Below are positions 1-7,120 of a DNA stretch of 18,288 nucleotides, in pieces; position 1 is the first letter of the stretch; the number at the start of each line of letters is the position of its first letter. Location: the NCBI GenBank assembly GCA_002358575.1, contig DEPD01000085.1, positions 3,191 through 21,478 of the forward strand. The letters are read 5' to 3'. The DNA is from Lachnospiraceae bacterium UBA3401 (lineage in GTDB: Bacteria; Bacillota; Clostridia; Lachnospirales; Lachnospiraceae). The notes beneath the pieces were generated by a model. That model was given only the letters and a program-made list of their open reading frames with translations. It did not search any database and was not told where the DNA came from. Both the position numbers and the translations under genes were made by a program.

Positions 1-157
1 ATATACATTCTCGAAGAAATAAACAAGTCAAGATGTATCAGTTATTTTCTTACAGTTTATTATTATAAAGCTCCCTTTTCGGAAAACTGTTCCCACTGCT
101 TAACATTTGAAATAAAATGCATATTCTTACGTATAATTACTGGATTTGTACCGGAAT

Positions 158-745
158 TTATCTTAATCCATTCGCAAATACCCATGAATAAAACATTTCT
201 TTTGGAGGTTTTGCGTATTCATAATCAAAGCAGGAGGACGTAGTCTCAATAATATTTATTGATTGTTCAAGTACTTCTCCGATTGATTTACCCGCAACAT
301 CAATTTCAAATTCGTTAATAAGAGGATTTCGCTTAATATTTTTTTCGTTCATCTTTTTCTGTAGTTCAAAATCTATAAGTCCATTATTGGGACGGTTTCT
401 CATCTGTTCTTGAATTTGATGCAAATCACTGCATACGAGTTTTATTGTGATAAAATCAGTTCCTTTAAAAACAATAGGAATATCAGCTGTTCTTAAATCA
501 TCAATATCAGAAGCAATTATATTTTTATAACCAAGCCTATGAAAACACATAAGCATTGCCACCTGATTTTCCCAGCAAGTAAGTTCCTCAAGCTCTCCAG
601 TCATTGGCTCGCTGCCATCTCGTGAAATAAAATCAGGTACCATATGCTGTTCTATACATGTCGTTTTATAGTGCTCAAGCAGTCCGTTAGCTAAAGTGGT
701 TTTACCTATACCACTTGCTCCCGTGACAAAAATAAAATCTTTCAT
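158..745 (-). CDS. P-loop NTPase, small-molecule/nucleotide kinase-like; passenger of mobile cassette
   Basis: The protein has 195 residues. Walker A is GASGIGKTT at residues 9-17. A hydrophobic strand with acidic residues (NIIASDIDD, 75-83) could serve as Walker B. A later segment of the form strand-DLHQIQEQMRNR (about 99-118) resembles the lid helix of nucleotide and shikimate-type kinases, where arginines contact phosphates. The DVAGKSIGEVLEQ stretch near 149-161 is like the end of many such kinases. No transmembrane or signal segment is visible, so it is probably cytosolic. Start: ATG at 745 with GGAG about 8 bases upstream. It sits alone inside the inverted repeats of the cassette, with its own promoter. 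Its closeness to the nucleoside phosphorylase may therefore be accidental. The substrate is unknown; it could be a nucleoside, a sugar, an antibiotic, or an RNA or protein target. Confidence 0.85.
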   Translation of the reverse strand: MKDFIFVTGASGIGKTTLANGLLEHYKTTCIEQHMVPDFISRDGSEPMTGELEELTCWENQVAMLMCFHRLGYKNIIASDIDDLRTADIPIVFKGTDFITIKLVCSDLHQIQEQMRNRPNNGLIDFELQKKMNEKNIKRNPLINEFEIDVAGKSIGEVLEQSINIIETTSSCFDYEYAKPPKEMFYSWVFANGLR

Positions 746-780
746 ATCCTTAACTCCACAAATTTTGATTTATACACTTG

Positions 781-809
781 ATTATAAAATATATGCCTGA
801 TGCTTGCAA
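781..809 (-). promoter_or_regulatory. SigA-type promoter of the cassette kinase gene
   Basis: Read on the minus strand, TTGCAA (804-809) and a consensus TATAAT (781-786) are separated by exactly 17 bases. The promoter is 36 bases upstream of the ATG at 745 and wholly inside the inverted repeats, so the cassette carries its own expression signal. Confidence 0.75.
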
Positions 810-857
810 TGCATATATAAGCTCGTTTTCCATGGGTACACAATTCCGAAAAGGGAG

Positions 858-1598
858 TTATAAAGATGAAATAATTCTATTTAATACTCTATGTATAGAT
901 TCTTCTAGTTGAGTCTCACTCCATCCAAGCTCCCAACCACTTTCTATAGGAACATCAGAAATCACATAAATAGCTGTGGCTAGACAATTGCGATATGTTG
1001 CAACTGTAAATAAACCAACGCCCTCCATCTCCACACATAAGGCACCTTTCTCTCTATATTCCCTAATCTGTCCCCATGTTTCCATATATCCAGCATCCGT
1101 TGTCCAATGTATTCCCCGCCGATATGCAATTTTATTATCAGAAAACTCTTTACATAATTCATTTGTTAATTCCTTTGACGATTTAATAATGTCCAAATCA
1201 TATCCATATAGACGGGCAACTGCGGTGTCATTGTAAGCACCATCTGTTATAACAATATCTCCTTGTCGCATATCTGTCTGTAATCCACCGGCAAAACCTA
1301 CATGAATTAATTCTTTTACACCACTCGCTATGAAATCCTCAACTTGTGTGGCTATTGCTGGAGAACACATATTTCCTCTTACAAAACCAATATTTTCATT
1401 TGCATTAAAAACATAGAGTTCTCCTCCTAAAGGATATTTATAGGTTCCACAATTCTTTAAGAGCATTTTATCATAAAAGCTGTCCGCCAATAAATAAACT
1501 CTTTTTGGCACTTTAATTGTATCAATATCAAAACCTTCTTTTTTTAATTCAAGGCTAACTAATTTTCTAGGATCTGTCAAAACCTCATTTTTATCCAT
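858..1598 (-). CDS. Nucleoside phosphorylase (PNP/UDP phosphorylase family)
   Basis: The protein has 246 residues, normal for the hexameric/trimeric PNP_UDP_1 family, which cleaves purine or pyrimidine nucleosides with phosphate to base and sugar 1-phosphate in the cytosol (salvage). GNMCSPAIATQVEDFIASG (75-93) and the glycine-rich phosphate-site motif GFAGGL (101-106) are present. TTDAGYMET (166-174) corresponds to the TTDAPYRET-type active-site loop. VEMEGVGL (189-196) is the substrate-binding Met-Glu motif, and SDVP (214-217) has the position of the catalytic Asp. Specificity (uridine, inosine/guanosine or other) cannot be read from sequence. Start: ATG at 1598, with AGGGA about 6 bases upstream. 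The stop codon TAA lies in the duplicated target TTATAAAG of the neighbouring cassette; the same stop would be used without the insertion, so the protein is intact. Confidence 0.9.
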   Translation of the reverse strand: MDKNEVLTDPRKLVSLELKKEGFDIDTIKVPKRVYLLADSFYDKMLLKNCGTYKYPLGGELYVFNANENIGFVRGNMCSPAIATQVEDFIASGVKELIHVGFAGGLQTDMRQGDIVITDGAYNDTAVARLYGYDLDIIKSSKELTNELCKEFSDNKIAYRRGIHWTTDAGYMETWGQIREYREKGALCVEMEGVGLFTVATYRNCLATAIYVISDVPIESGWELGWSETQLEESIHRVLNRIISSL

Positions 1599-1616
1599 TT
1601 CGTTCCCTCATTAGAT

Positions 1617-1644
1617 TTTATATCACCAACTAAGGAACTGTTCA
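1617..1644 (-). promoter_or_regulatory. Possible promoter of the phosphorylase gene, with -35 inside the palindromic repeat
   Basis: On the minus strand TGAACA (1639-1644, 4 of 6 to consensus) is followed after 16 bases by TATAAA (1617-1622, 5 of 6), 18 bases before the ATG. The -35 hexamer lies in the outer arm of the 1633-1702 palindrome. If real, the repeat contributes an outward-facing promoter half. The match is moderate. Confidence 0.35.
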
Positions 1645-1702
1645 GAAATTACTCATGACAATTACTTGTCTAAATGTCACAAGTAATTTCTGAACAGTTC
1701 CT
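1633..1702. repeat. 70-bp palindromic repeat (cruciform/MITE-like)
   Basis: Arms 1633-1653 and 1682-1702 are perfect 21-bp reverse complements (AGGAACTGTTCAGAAATTACT on the left). Inside, TGACA (1656-1660) pairs with TGTCA (1675-1679). A competing hairpin is formed by ATTACTTGT (1661-1669) and ACAAGTAAT (1679-1687), so two alternative folds exist. There is no U-tract on either side, so this is not a typical intrinsic terminator. It lies between the ytvI-like gene and the phosphorylase gene. Size and symmetry suit a small interspersed element. No target duplication is evident. Confidence 0.8.
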
Positions 1703-1791
1703 AAATCAATTTACATCTTGCTTCGCAAACTGTTTTGGTTTCTTTGTATTTCACACAGATAGAAATTTTGTATAAAAAACAGACCATGCTA

Positions 1792-2871
1792 TTACTGTTT
1801 CCCGTCTTGCGTGCGTTTTGGCATAAAAATTTCTCGTCCTAACTCCACCAGAATCAAAAGCGTCACTGGCCCTAAAATAAAGCCGCCTATCCCATAATAG
1901 ATAATCCCTGCATAAACAGAAATCAAGATTGCCACTGGCGAAAACTTCAATCCATTTCCCAGCAATCGCGGCTCCAAAAATTCCCGAATCAACACACAGG
2001 CAAAATATGTCAAAAGAACAATCACACCGCTGCCTATATTACCTCTTAGAAAACTCATAACCCCCAGCGGAATCAGCACAATTCCAGTTCCTATAAACGG
2101 CAGAAAGTCCATAAATCCCGCAAAGAGACCATAAAACCAACCTTCTTTAGAACCACTTAGATACAAACCAATTGTCGCGGTAAGACTGATGCACAAAAGA
2201 ATAATTGTCTGTGTTTTAAGATACGTTTTTATCATTCCTCCAAGTTTTTTGCCAATGCGTAAAATAATAGATAAAATGTGGTCAATTGCAGGCTCAATTG
2301 CAGCCAAATTCAAAAGTCCTTGCTGCCAGCCTTCAATTTCTCTTGCAAACAAAACGACACAGATAAAACTCACCACAAGAAAGGTACCTGCGCGCCCTGC
2401 CACAGACAGATAACGCAAACTTCCGGTTAACAACCCGTCCCCAGACCTTGAAACACAATCTCTTAACTCTGATGCCCTATCAAACAACCACTGTTCTACA
2501 ATCCCATGCTGCAGCTGAAAAAAATTTTCAATTTCTGCGCTTACGTCTGTGATAAATTGCGCAATGCTATTTGTCCAAAAATCCGCATTCTGTACAACCA
2601 TGCGCGCTTTACTAATCAAAAAAGTTCCAATTCCCACAATAATTAGTGCTGCAATCAAAATAATACCAAATAAAATTCCTCCCGCCATAAAACCTTTCTG
2701 TCCAGATTTTTGCCTGCGCTGACAAAACCGCTGCAAAGGCACCACAATCAGTAGTGCCACCAACAGCGGTAGAAAGTATGGAAGAAGATACTTTAAGGCG
2801 AGCAAAACTGACACAGATGTCAGAATGTATAACACCACTCGCTGATAGTCCCCGCGCAATAAAAAGTTCAT
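1792..2871 (-). CDS. ytvI: YtvI-like sporulation integral membrane protein (AI-2E transporter family permease)
   Basis: The protein has 359 residues, the usual length of the family, with about eight hydrophobic membrane segments. Two lie at the N-terminus (about 15-45 and 63-88), one near 155-175, and a cluster fills the C-terminal half. The family signature is in that C-terminal half: FMDFLPFIGTGIVLIPLGV, then REFLEPRLLGNGLKFSPV, then an ILGP-type end. A soluble loop of about 60 residues lies between membrane pairs 2 and 3. These features match the YtvI branch (sporulation integral membrane protein) of the AI-2E/UPF0118 superfamily. Family members move small molecules or ions; the YtvI substrate is not established. 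Start: ATG at 2871 with AGGGA upstream. It is probably transcribed alone or by read-through from the surface-protein gene, since no clear U-tract terminator separates them. A more generic AI-2E family name is the alternative. Confidence 0.85.
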   Translation of the reverse strand: MNFLLRGDYQRVVLYILTSVSVLLALKYLLPYFLPLLVALLIVVPLQRFCQRRQKSGQKGFMAGGILFGIILIAALIIVGIGTFLISKARMVVQNADFWTNSIAQFITDVSAEIENFFQLQHGIVEQWLFDRASELRDCVSRSGDGLLTGSLRYLSVAGRAGTFLVVSFICVVLFAREIEGWQQGLLNLAAIEPAIDHILSIILRIGKKLGGMIKTYLKTQTIILLCISLTATIGLYLSGSKEGWFYGLFAGFMDFLPFIGTGIVLIPLGVMSFLRGNIGSGVIVLLTYFACVLIREFLEPRLLGNGLKFSPVAILISVYAGIIYYGIGGFILGPVTLLILVELGREIFMPKRTQDGKQ

Positions 2872-3003
2872 ACCGATTCCCTGCCTTTTACGATATTATG
2901 TACAGGACTATCTGTGCTGTTCCCTCTTTATATTGTTTGTAATTCTTTAATTATTATACAACACAAATCCGCTTAAATCCGGTTTTTTCGATGTCTTTTT
3001 GTT

Positions 3004-3106
3004 GCATCAAGCCATGCAAAATCGCTTCGCGATGGCTTGATGCATTTCAATCACCACATTTACTTACGGACTTTGCAGCAATGTGCGAAGTCCTAGATTG
3101 AACTGT
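3004..3106 (-). repeat. Structured repeat, copy A (possible RNA element at the 3' end of the surface-protein gene)
   Basis: About 100 bp, roughly 75% identical to 7019-7120. On the minus-strand RNA, stem P1 (arms 3096-3102 and 3046-3052) encloses hairpin P2 (GGACUU/AAGUCC, 3088-3093 and 3068-3073). A second hairpin P3 follows (outer arms 3034-3043 and 3004-3013, inner arms 3029-3033 and 3021-3025). It encodes the last 13 residues and the TAA of the 1279-residue protein. No U-tract follows, so copy A alone is not a standard terminator. Confidence 0.75.
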
Positions 3107-6100
3107 GACGTCTTTTTCCATTCTCGGGTCAAGCTTACTTGATTGCTGTGCGGCGCCACAATCTCACACTCCGGTGAAAATGACGCAACTGTCACATAAT
3201 TGCACTCGCCGGTAATTGTTTCCATAACTTGAAGTTCCACGTTGGTCACAGAACAGCGCTCTCCAAAAGACAGATCTTCTAAATATAAAATTCCACTATA
3301 ATCCTTTGTGCGAGGCAGCAACAACTCTTTCGGCGCTCTATTGTCAAATGACAACACTGCCTTGAGGCTCTTCTCCTGCGCAGTTGTATCCGCCTTGATT
3401 TTCAAAGCTGCACCATGACTGATACTCCACGGCTGACTGGTAAGATCGAGTGAAAACTCCTGCGCTTGCGTCATAATACTTCCAGCAACCTGCCTGTCCT
3501 CCTCTATATCAGAAAGCGCAACATCATAACCACTGTCACTCACAGCCACTCTGTACTCATACTCCGTACCAGGTTTCAAACCATTGATAAAAGTCAGCAT
3601 TCCGCCAGTTGTATTGCTAATAATATAACTCTTTTTGCTCTTAATCCAATCTTCCGCTCCCTTTTCTCTATAAAATACATAGAGATATGAATTGGTATTT
3701 ATAGGATTGTTTGTAATCATCGCCTTAATGGAAATATAGGAATATCCACTCGCCGCAATAACATTTGTGAGACTTCTGCCGTCTGTCTGCGTCAGTATCT
3801 CGCCAGAACAAACTCCGTCGAGTGTAGCTGTGATTGGCGGATACTGCACACTGCTAATACCTGCCATAAATTCATAGACCCTATCAGCATTGATGTCATC
3901 CCCCAGATAACTTGTCAATTCAAAATTACACTCTGTCTGATTCTCTGCAAGCAATGTTGTCCGAATATCCCAGTCCACCTCATCCTTCTCCTTGAAAAAC
4001 AGAACAAGATAGGACCCTGGCGCTGGCACTCCCTCAATCTGAGTCTGCAACGTGATATTGTGTGCCCCTGCAATCTGATTGCCAGTACTCACCCGCACGC
4101 CATCAATTTTGGCATCAAATGTGAACGCATAACTTCCGTACTCTTTTCCTTTCATGTCGCGAAAAGAAATGGTATAATTTCGTTCATCTACAAGACCAGA
4201 AATCGTATACCCTGTTGTCTGGTATCCCTTTGACGCATAGAGATTAAAGCTGGAACCATTTTTATAATACGTTCCGTCCTCCTCCTGAATATACGCAAAC
4301 AGTGTGATATCTTTTGTAATGTTTTCCGTTCTGCCCTTGAGTGCAATTGTGCAGGTTATGGATTCCGAGAGATTTGCAGTGATAGAAATTGCCATCTCTG
4401 ATTCCTTGGTATAAATGCGCTGATACTGTGTATTGACAAGCGTATTGCCCTCAAAAAGTTCCCATTTAAACCCATACTCTGTGTCTGGCGAGAGTGCAAA
4501 ATAATCAGCCGCCTGCACAGACACCAAATAGTCTTCCACTGTTGTAAGCGCTGTTTTTGTCCGCAACTCTGCATAAAGTTTTGTCTCTTCATTATAATAG
4601 TACAATTTGTAACTATATACAGAACTTTTGTTTAGTTCCTTTTTGTCCAGCTCATAGGAAAGTACAGAATCATATGCGCCTGTATCCGCTGTCAAACGCG
4701 GATTAATGCATGCTTTTCCCATCTGAAATGTGCCGCGTTTCACAATGCCGGCAATCCGCACTTCATATTCATATCCAGCGCCTTCCTGTAACTCTGTAAT
4801 ACTTCCATTTGCTTTGCTGTCTTTTACAGAAATCACTTTCGTCTCATACGCGCCAAGGGAATTTTTCATCCGATACTTTAGTTTTCCAGTCAGATTGACA
4901 GCATTATCTGCTATATGAATTGTGTATTCTGCCTTGGTGCCTTTTTCCCGGCTCTGCTTTATGGAAATAGACAATACACTCTCTGGAAAAGGTGCAGGTT
5001 CTGTCTTAACCGTTAAAGTCTTTTCCTTAAAATGCGCGGAATAGCCCGGTTCATTGATCCACATTGTAACAAGATATGGCGTGCTGTGCTCCAAATCAGA
5101 AACGGACGCCATAATAGACCACTTATCGCGATTTTTCGCCGCAAGTTTTTCTATATCTGAGACAATCAGTTTGCCGTTTTGGTCTGCAATCTCATAGCAC
5201 AAGTTAAAATACTCTGGCACATTTCCTGAAAATGAAGTAATATCTGCTCTCAGCGCAACACTATCTGGTCCTGATGCCCTGGCATTGTAGCTTACCACCG
5301 CTGGATATTCTTTTGTGTCCACTGTTGTATATGCAAAAGTAACGCCATTTCGATTATAAAACTCAAAATAATAAGTCTGTGCTGGTTCAAGTCCCGTCAC
5401 CGTAATGCTTGAAATACCATTTATTTGACGTTGTACTGTCACTTCCTTATCATATTCTGCAAGTGGACCATAGCTATATTTCGCCACTGGTTCCACTGCC
5501 TCCACCCCAAGCGTAATGCTGTCGTACCCCGCACGCTTACTCCGAAAAATAAGATTCTCACGAGAACTTCCTGTCTGCATTCTAATTGGATTGCTCTCTG
5601 GTATCAGGACAGCCTCAAGCGCCAATGTACTTGCATTGATTAAATACATTGTAAAGTTGTATTCCATCCCTGCCTCTAGTGCATTGATCATTCGTTCCTT
5701 TTTTGTTTCTGGCGAAATCTGTTCCTCAATCAATTGATAACCACTCTCACTGCTCCCATATCGAATTTGCCAGTAATAATTCCCGTTGAGCACCGCACCA
5801 TTCTGAGCGGAAAGTTTTATATCCACCGAAACCGTCCTGCTGGCTGCCCTCCAACCAATCTGGGCTGTAAAATTTCCTGTACTTGCCGTATAGCCGCCAC
5901 TAGTTTTCCCTACAGATGCCACTTTCACTCCAGATACACCAAACTGAATATTTTTCCCTATCGCAGGTCCACTTTCCACATACATTAACTGCGGATATAT
6001 GGTTTGCCCTCTTTCCAGATACATCAATACATAGCGCATTGTATTCTGGTAAGTTTGCCCTTTTAGCTTAACACCGTCTACCAGCCGGTCATAAACAGCG

Positions 6101-6903
6101 AGGGATATTCCGCTCACACTGCTTCCTTGTATGTATAGATTATAGTATCCTGCTTCTGGCGCCGTAAATTCAAACCATTGTACCTCGTTGTGTTTTAAGA
6201 GAGCTGCCTTGGAAGTACCATTTTTTATCTCAGCAATGTTATTCAACACAGGATGCACAGCTACAGTCTGCTCCACTGTCGATTCCTCCTCAGTGGTGGT
6301 CTCTTCCTCCGTCTCTTCTGTCTCCTCCTCTGTAGTCTCCTCTTCCTCTGTCTCTTTATCCGTGGTCTCTTCCTCTTCTGTCTCTTTTTCCTTGGACTGT
6401 TCTTCTGATGTCTCTTCCTCTGTGCTCTGTTGCGTATCTGAAGTCTCTGTTGAGGAAGACTCTTCAGTGTCAGTAGTCTCCGTGCCAGAAGATTCCTCAC
6501 TGCTTGTTGTCTCCATGCTAGAAGACTCCTCACTGCTTGTCGTCTCCGTGCTGGAAGGTTCTTCGCTGGAAGGCTCTGTGCTAGAGGTTTCCTCGCTGGA
6601 GGATTCCTCATTAGAGGACTCTTCATTAGAGGAATCTTCATTGGAAGGCTCTTCACTGGAAGACTCCTCACTCGTGGACTCTGATTCCTCACTCGAAGAC
6701 TCCTCGTCAGGTGTTTCCTCACTGGAAGGCTCATTTTCTGGCTCTGAAGGGGGTTCCTCCTTCGACTCTTCTGTATCCTGTGAGGTACTGCTCTCTGTCG
6801 CAATTTCTTCTATCACAGTTTCTTCTGCCCCATAACAAACTTGTGGCATACTCGCCGACAAAAGACAACCACACAACAACACTGATATCATTCTGAAAAA
6901 CAT
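3064..6903 (-). CDS. Large secreted protein with acidic Ser/Glu/Thr stalk, PPC-like and FnIII-like domains
   Basis: The protein has 1279 residues. Residues 1-25 form a signal peptide (hydrophobic core, then CYGA before EET), so it is exported. Residues 26-210 are an extreme Ser/Glu/Thr tract, a typical wall-spanning stalk. Residues 215-330 (from HPVLNNIAEI through FEFTAPEAGYYNLYI) resemble a PPC-like beta-sandwich. The rest is a chain of FnIII-like modules of about 90-110 residues, recognisable by repeated ends such as SSITVTGLEPAQTYYFEFYN, GSITELQEGAGYEYEV and FINGLKPGTEYEYRVAV. No catalytic motif is visible; an adhesive or carbohydrate/host-binding role is inferred. No LPXTG motif, C-terminal membrane helix or other anchor is present. 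The last 13 residues and the stop come from structured repeat copy A, so the C-terminus may have been remodelled. Start: ATG at 6903, with AAGGAAGGGAAG just upstream. It has its own promoter at 6936-6964. Confidence 0.88.
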   Translation of the reverse strand: MFFRMISVLLCGCLLSASMPQVCYGAEETVIEEIATESSTSQDTEESKEEPPSEPENEPSSEETPDEESSSEESESTSEESSSEEPSNEDSSNEESSNEESSSEETSSTEPSSEEPSSTETTSSEESSSMETTSSEESSGTETTDTEESSSTETSDTQQSTEEETSEEQSKEKETEEEETTDKETEEEETTEEETEETEEETTTEEESTVEQTVAVHPVLNNIAEIKNGTSKAALLKHNEVQWFEFTAPEAGYYNLYIQGSSVSGISLAVYDRLVDGVKLKGQTYQNTMRYVLMYLERGQTIYPQLMYVESGPAIGKNIQFGVSGVKVASVGKTSGGYTASTGNFTAQIGWRAASRTVSVDIKLSAQNGAVLNGNYYWQIRYGSSESGYQLIEEQISPETKKERMINALEAGMEYNFTMYLINASTLALEAVLIPESNPIRMQTGSSRENLIFRSKRAGYDSITLGVEAVEPVAKYSYGPLAEYDKEVTVQRQINGISSITVTGLEPAQTYYFEFYNRNGVTFAYTTVDTKEYPAVVSYNARASGPDSVALRADITSFSGNVPEYFNLCYEIADQNGKLIVSDIEKLAAKNRDKWSIMASVSDLEHSTPYLVTMWINEPGYSAHFKEKTLTVKTEPAPFPESVLSISIKQSREKGTKAEYTIHIADNAVNLTGKLKYRMKNSLGAYETKVISVKDSKANGSITELQEGAGYEYEVRIAGIVKRGTFQMGKACINPRLTADTGAYDSVLSYELDKKELNKSSVYSYKLYYYNEETKLYAELRTKTALTTVEDYLVSVQAADYFALSPDTEYGFKWELFEGNTLVNTQYQRIYTKESEMAISITANLSESITCTIALKGRTENITKDITLFAYIQEEDGTYYKNGSSFNLYASKGYQTTGYTISGLVDERNYTISFRDMKGKEYGSYAFTFDAKIDGVRVSTGNQIAGAHNITLQTQIEGVPAPGSYLVLFFKEKDEVDWDIRTTLLAENQTECNFELTSYLGDDINADRVYEFMAGISSVQYPPITATLDGVCSGEILTQTDGRSLTNVIAASGYSYISIKAMITNNPINTNSYLYVFYREKGAEDWIKSKKSYIISNTTGGMLTFINGLKPGTEYEYRVAVSDSGYDVALSDIEEDRQVAGSIMTQAQEFSLDLTSQPWSISHGAALKIKADTTAQEKSLKAVLSFDNRAPKELLLPRTKDYSGILYLEDLSFGERCSVTNVELQVMETITGECNYVTVASFSPECEIVAPHSNQVSLTREWKKTSQFNLGLRTLLQSP
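6274..6828 (-). repeat. Low-complexity stalk-coding tract (Ser/Glu/Thr repeats)
   Basis: Degenerate short units of the SSEES/SSxE type run first (about residues 68-150), then TEEEET-type units (about 173-206). The tract is coding, not CRISPR: unit length is irregular and there are no spacers. Such tracts change length easily by slippage or recombination. Confidence 0.85.
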
Positions 6904-6935
6904 GAACTTCCCTTCCTTTGCAAAATACTGTTTTC

Positions 6936-6964
6936 ATTATAATATAGATTCTACAAATGGGCAA
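6936..6964 (-). promoter_or_regulatory. SigA-type promoter of the surface-protein gene
   Basis: On the minus strand TTGCCC (6959-6964) and a perfect TATAAT (6936-6941) are spaced by 17 bases. The -10 is about 33 bases upstream of the ATG at 6903. It starts just after the U-tract that ends the moxR operon, which separates the two transcription units. Confidence 0.75.
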
Positions 6965-6971
6965 ACGAAAT

Positions 6972-7022
6972 AAAAAAAACGTACTTGTAACAGTTCAGCC
7001 TTCGACCTCCTGTTACAGACAC
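6972..7022 (-). terminator. Intrinsic terminator of the VWA-LRR-MoxR operon
   Basis: In the minus-strand RNA, UGUAACAG (7017-7010) pairs with CUGUUACA (6993-6986). After one mismatch the stem extends by four more pairs (7019-7022 with 6984-6981), then comes a G and eight U residues (6979-6972). The 3' arm can instead pair over 14 bp (6986-6999 with 7111-7124) with the segment overlapping the moxR stop codon. Two competing folds are therefore possible. Confidence 0.7.
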
Positions 7023-7120
7023 CAAGCCATGCAAAACCACTCCGTGGTGGCTTGATGCATCTCAACCACTATGTTTTCTTACGGACTTTGCCGTAAATGC
7101 AAAGTCCTGAGCTGAACTGT
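7019..7120 (-). repeat. Structured repeat, copy B (3' end of moxR), within 14-bp inverted repeats
   Basis: This is the second copy of the 3004-3106 element. P1 arms are 7110-7116 and 7061-7067. P2 is a perfect 9-bp stem (7099-7107 and 7083-7091). P3 has inner arms 7044-7048 and 7036-7040, and outer arms near 7049-7058 and 7019-7028. Relative to copy A, three base pairs are changed on both sides and still pair. Copy B is bracketed by inverted repeats 6986-6999 and 7111-7124 that copy A lacks. The moxR stop codon (7120-7122) lies in the right one. Confidence 0.75.

Larger units (their letters stand above)
63..865. mobile_element. Transposase-less mobile cassette with passenger kinase gene, flanked by 8-bp target duplications
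   Basis: The element proper is 71-857 (787 bp). Its ends are perfect 14-bp inverted repeats, CTCCCTTTTCGGAA at 71-84 and its reverse complement at 844-857. They extend imperfectly to about 25 bp (21 of 25 positions equal). Directly outside lie identical 8-bp copies of TTATAAAG, at 63-70 and 858-865, as expected for a target-site duplication. Removing the element and one duplication rebuilds a continuous locus. The only gene inside is the P-loop protein at 158-745, with a promoter at 781-809, so the unit carries no transposase and would need one supplied in trans. This is the architecture of mobile insertion cassettes or MITEs with a passenger gene. Eight-bp duplications occur in several IS families (for example IS256, ISL3, IS1595), and I cannot assign one. 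The insertion lies at the stop codon of the nucleoside phosphorylase gene and leaves that stop intact. Confidence 0.88.

Noticed and set aside
1..62. Small gene or terminator at the left edge
   Set aside because: Only an AT-rich stretch with a weak ATACAT/ATGTAT inverted repeat was seen; no reading frame with a ribosome site and no U-tract hairpin.
2940..3003. Rho-independent terminator after the surface-protein gene
   Set aside because: The P3 hairpin of repeat copy A is followed in the minus-strand RNA by A-rich, not U-rich, sequence, and CCG/CGG pairs near 2970-2985 are too short.
6400..6760. Short repeats resembling a CRISPR array
   Set aside because: Repeats are coding SSEES-type units of irregular length, without unique spacers of constant size and without cas genes nearby.
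6188..6835. Plus-strand open frame of 215 codons, Ser/Val-rich, opposite the stalk
   Set aside because: It is the complement of the Glu/Ser codon repeats (GAG/GAA/TCC read backwards) and has no ribosome site or family resemblance. The minus-strand gene has a signal peptide, ribosome site and promoter.
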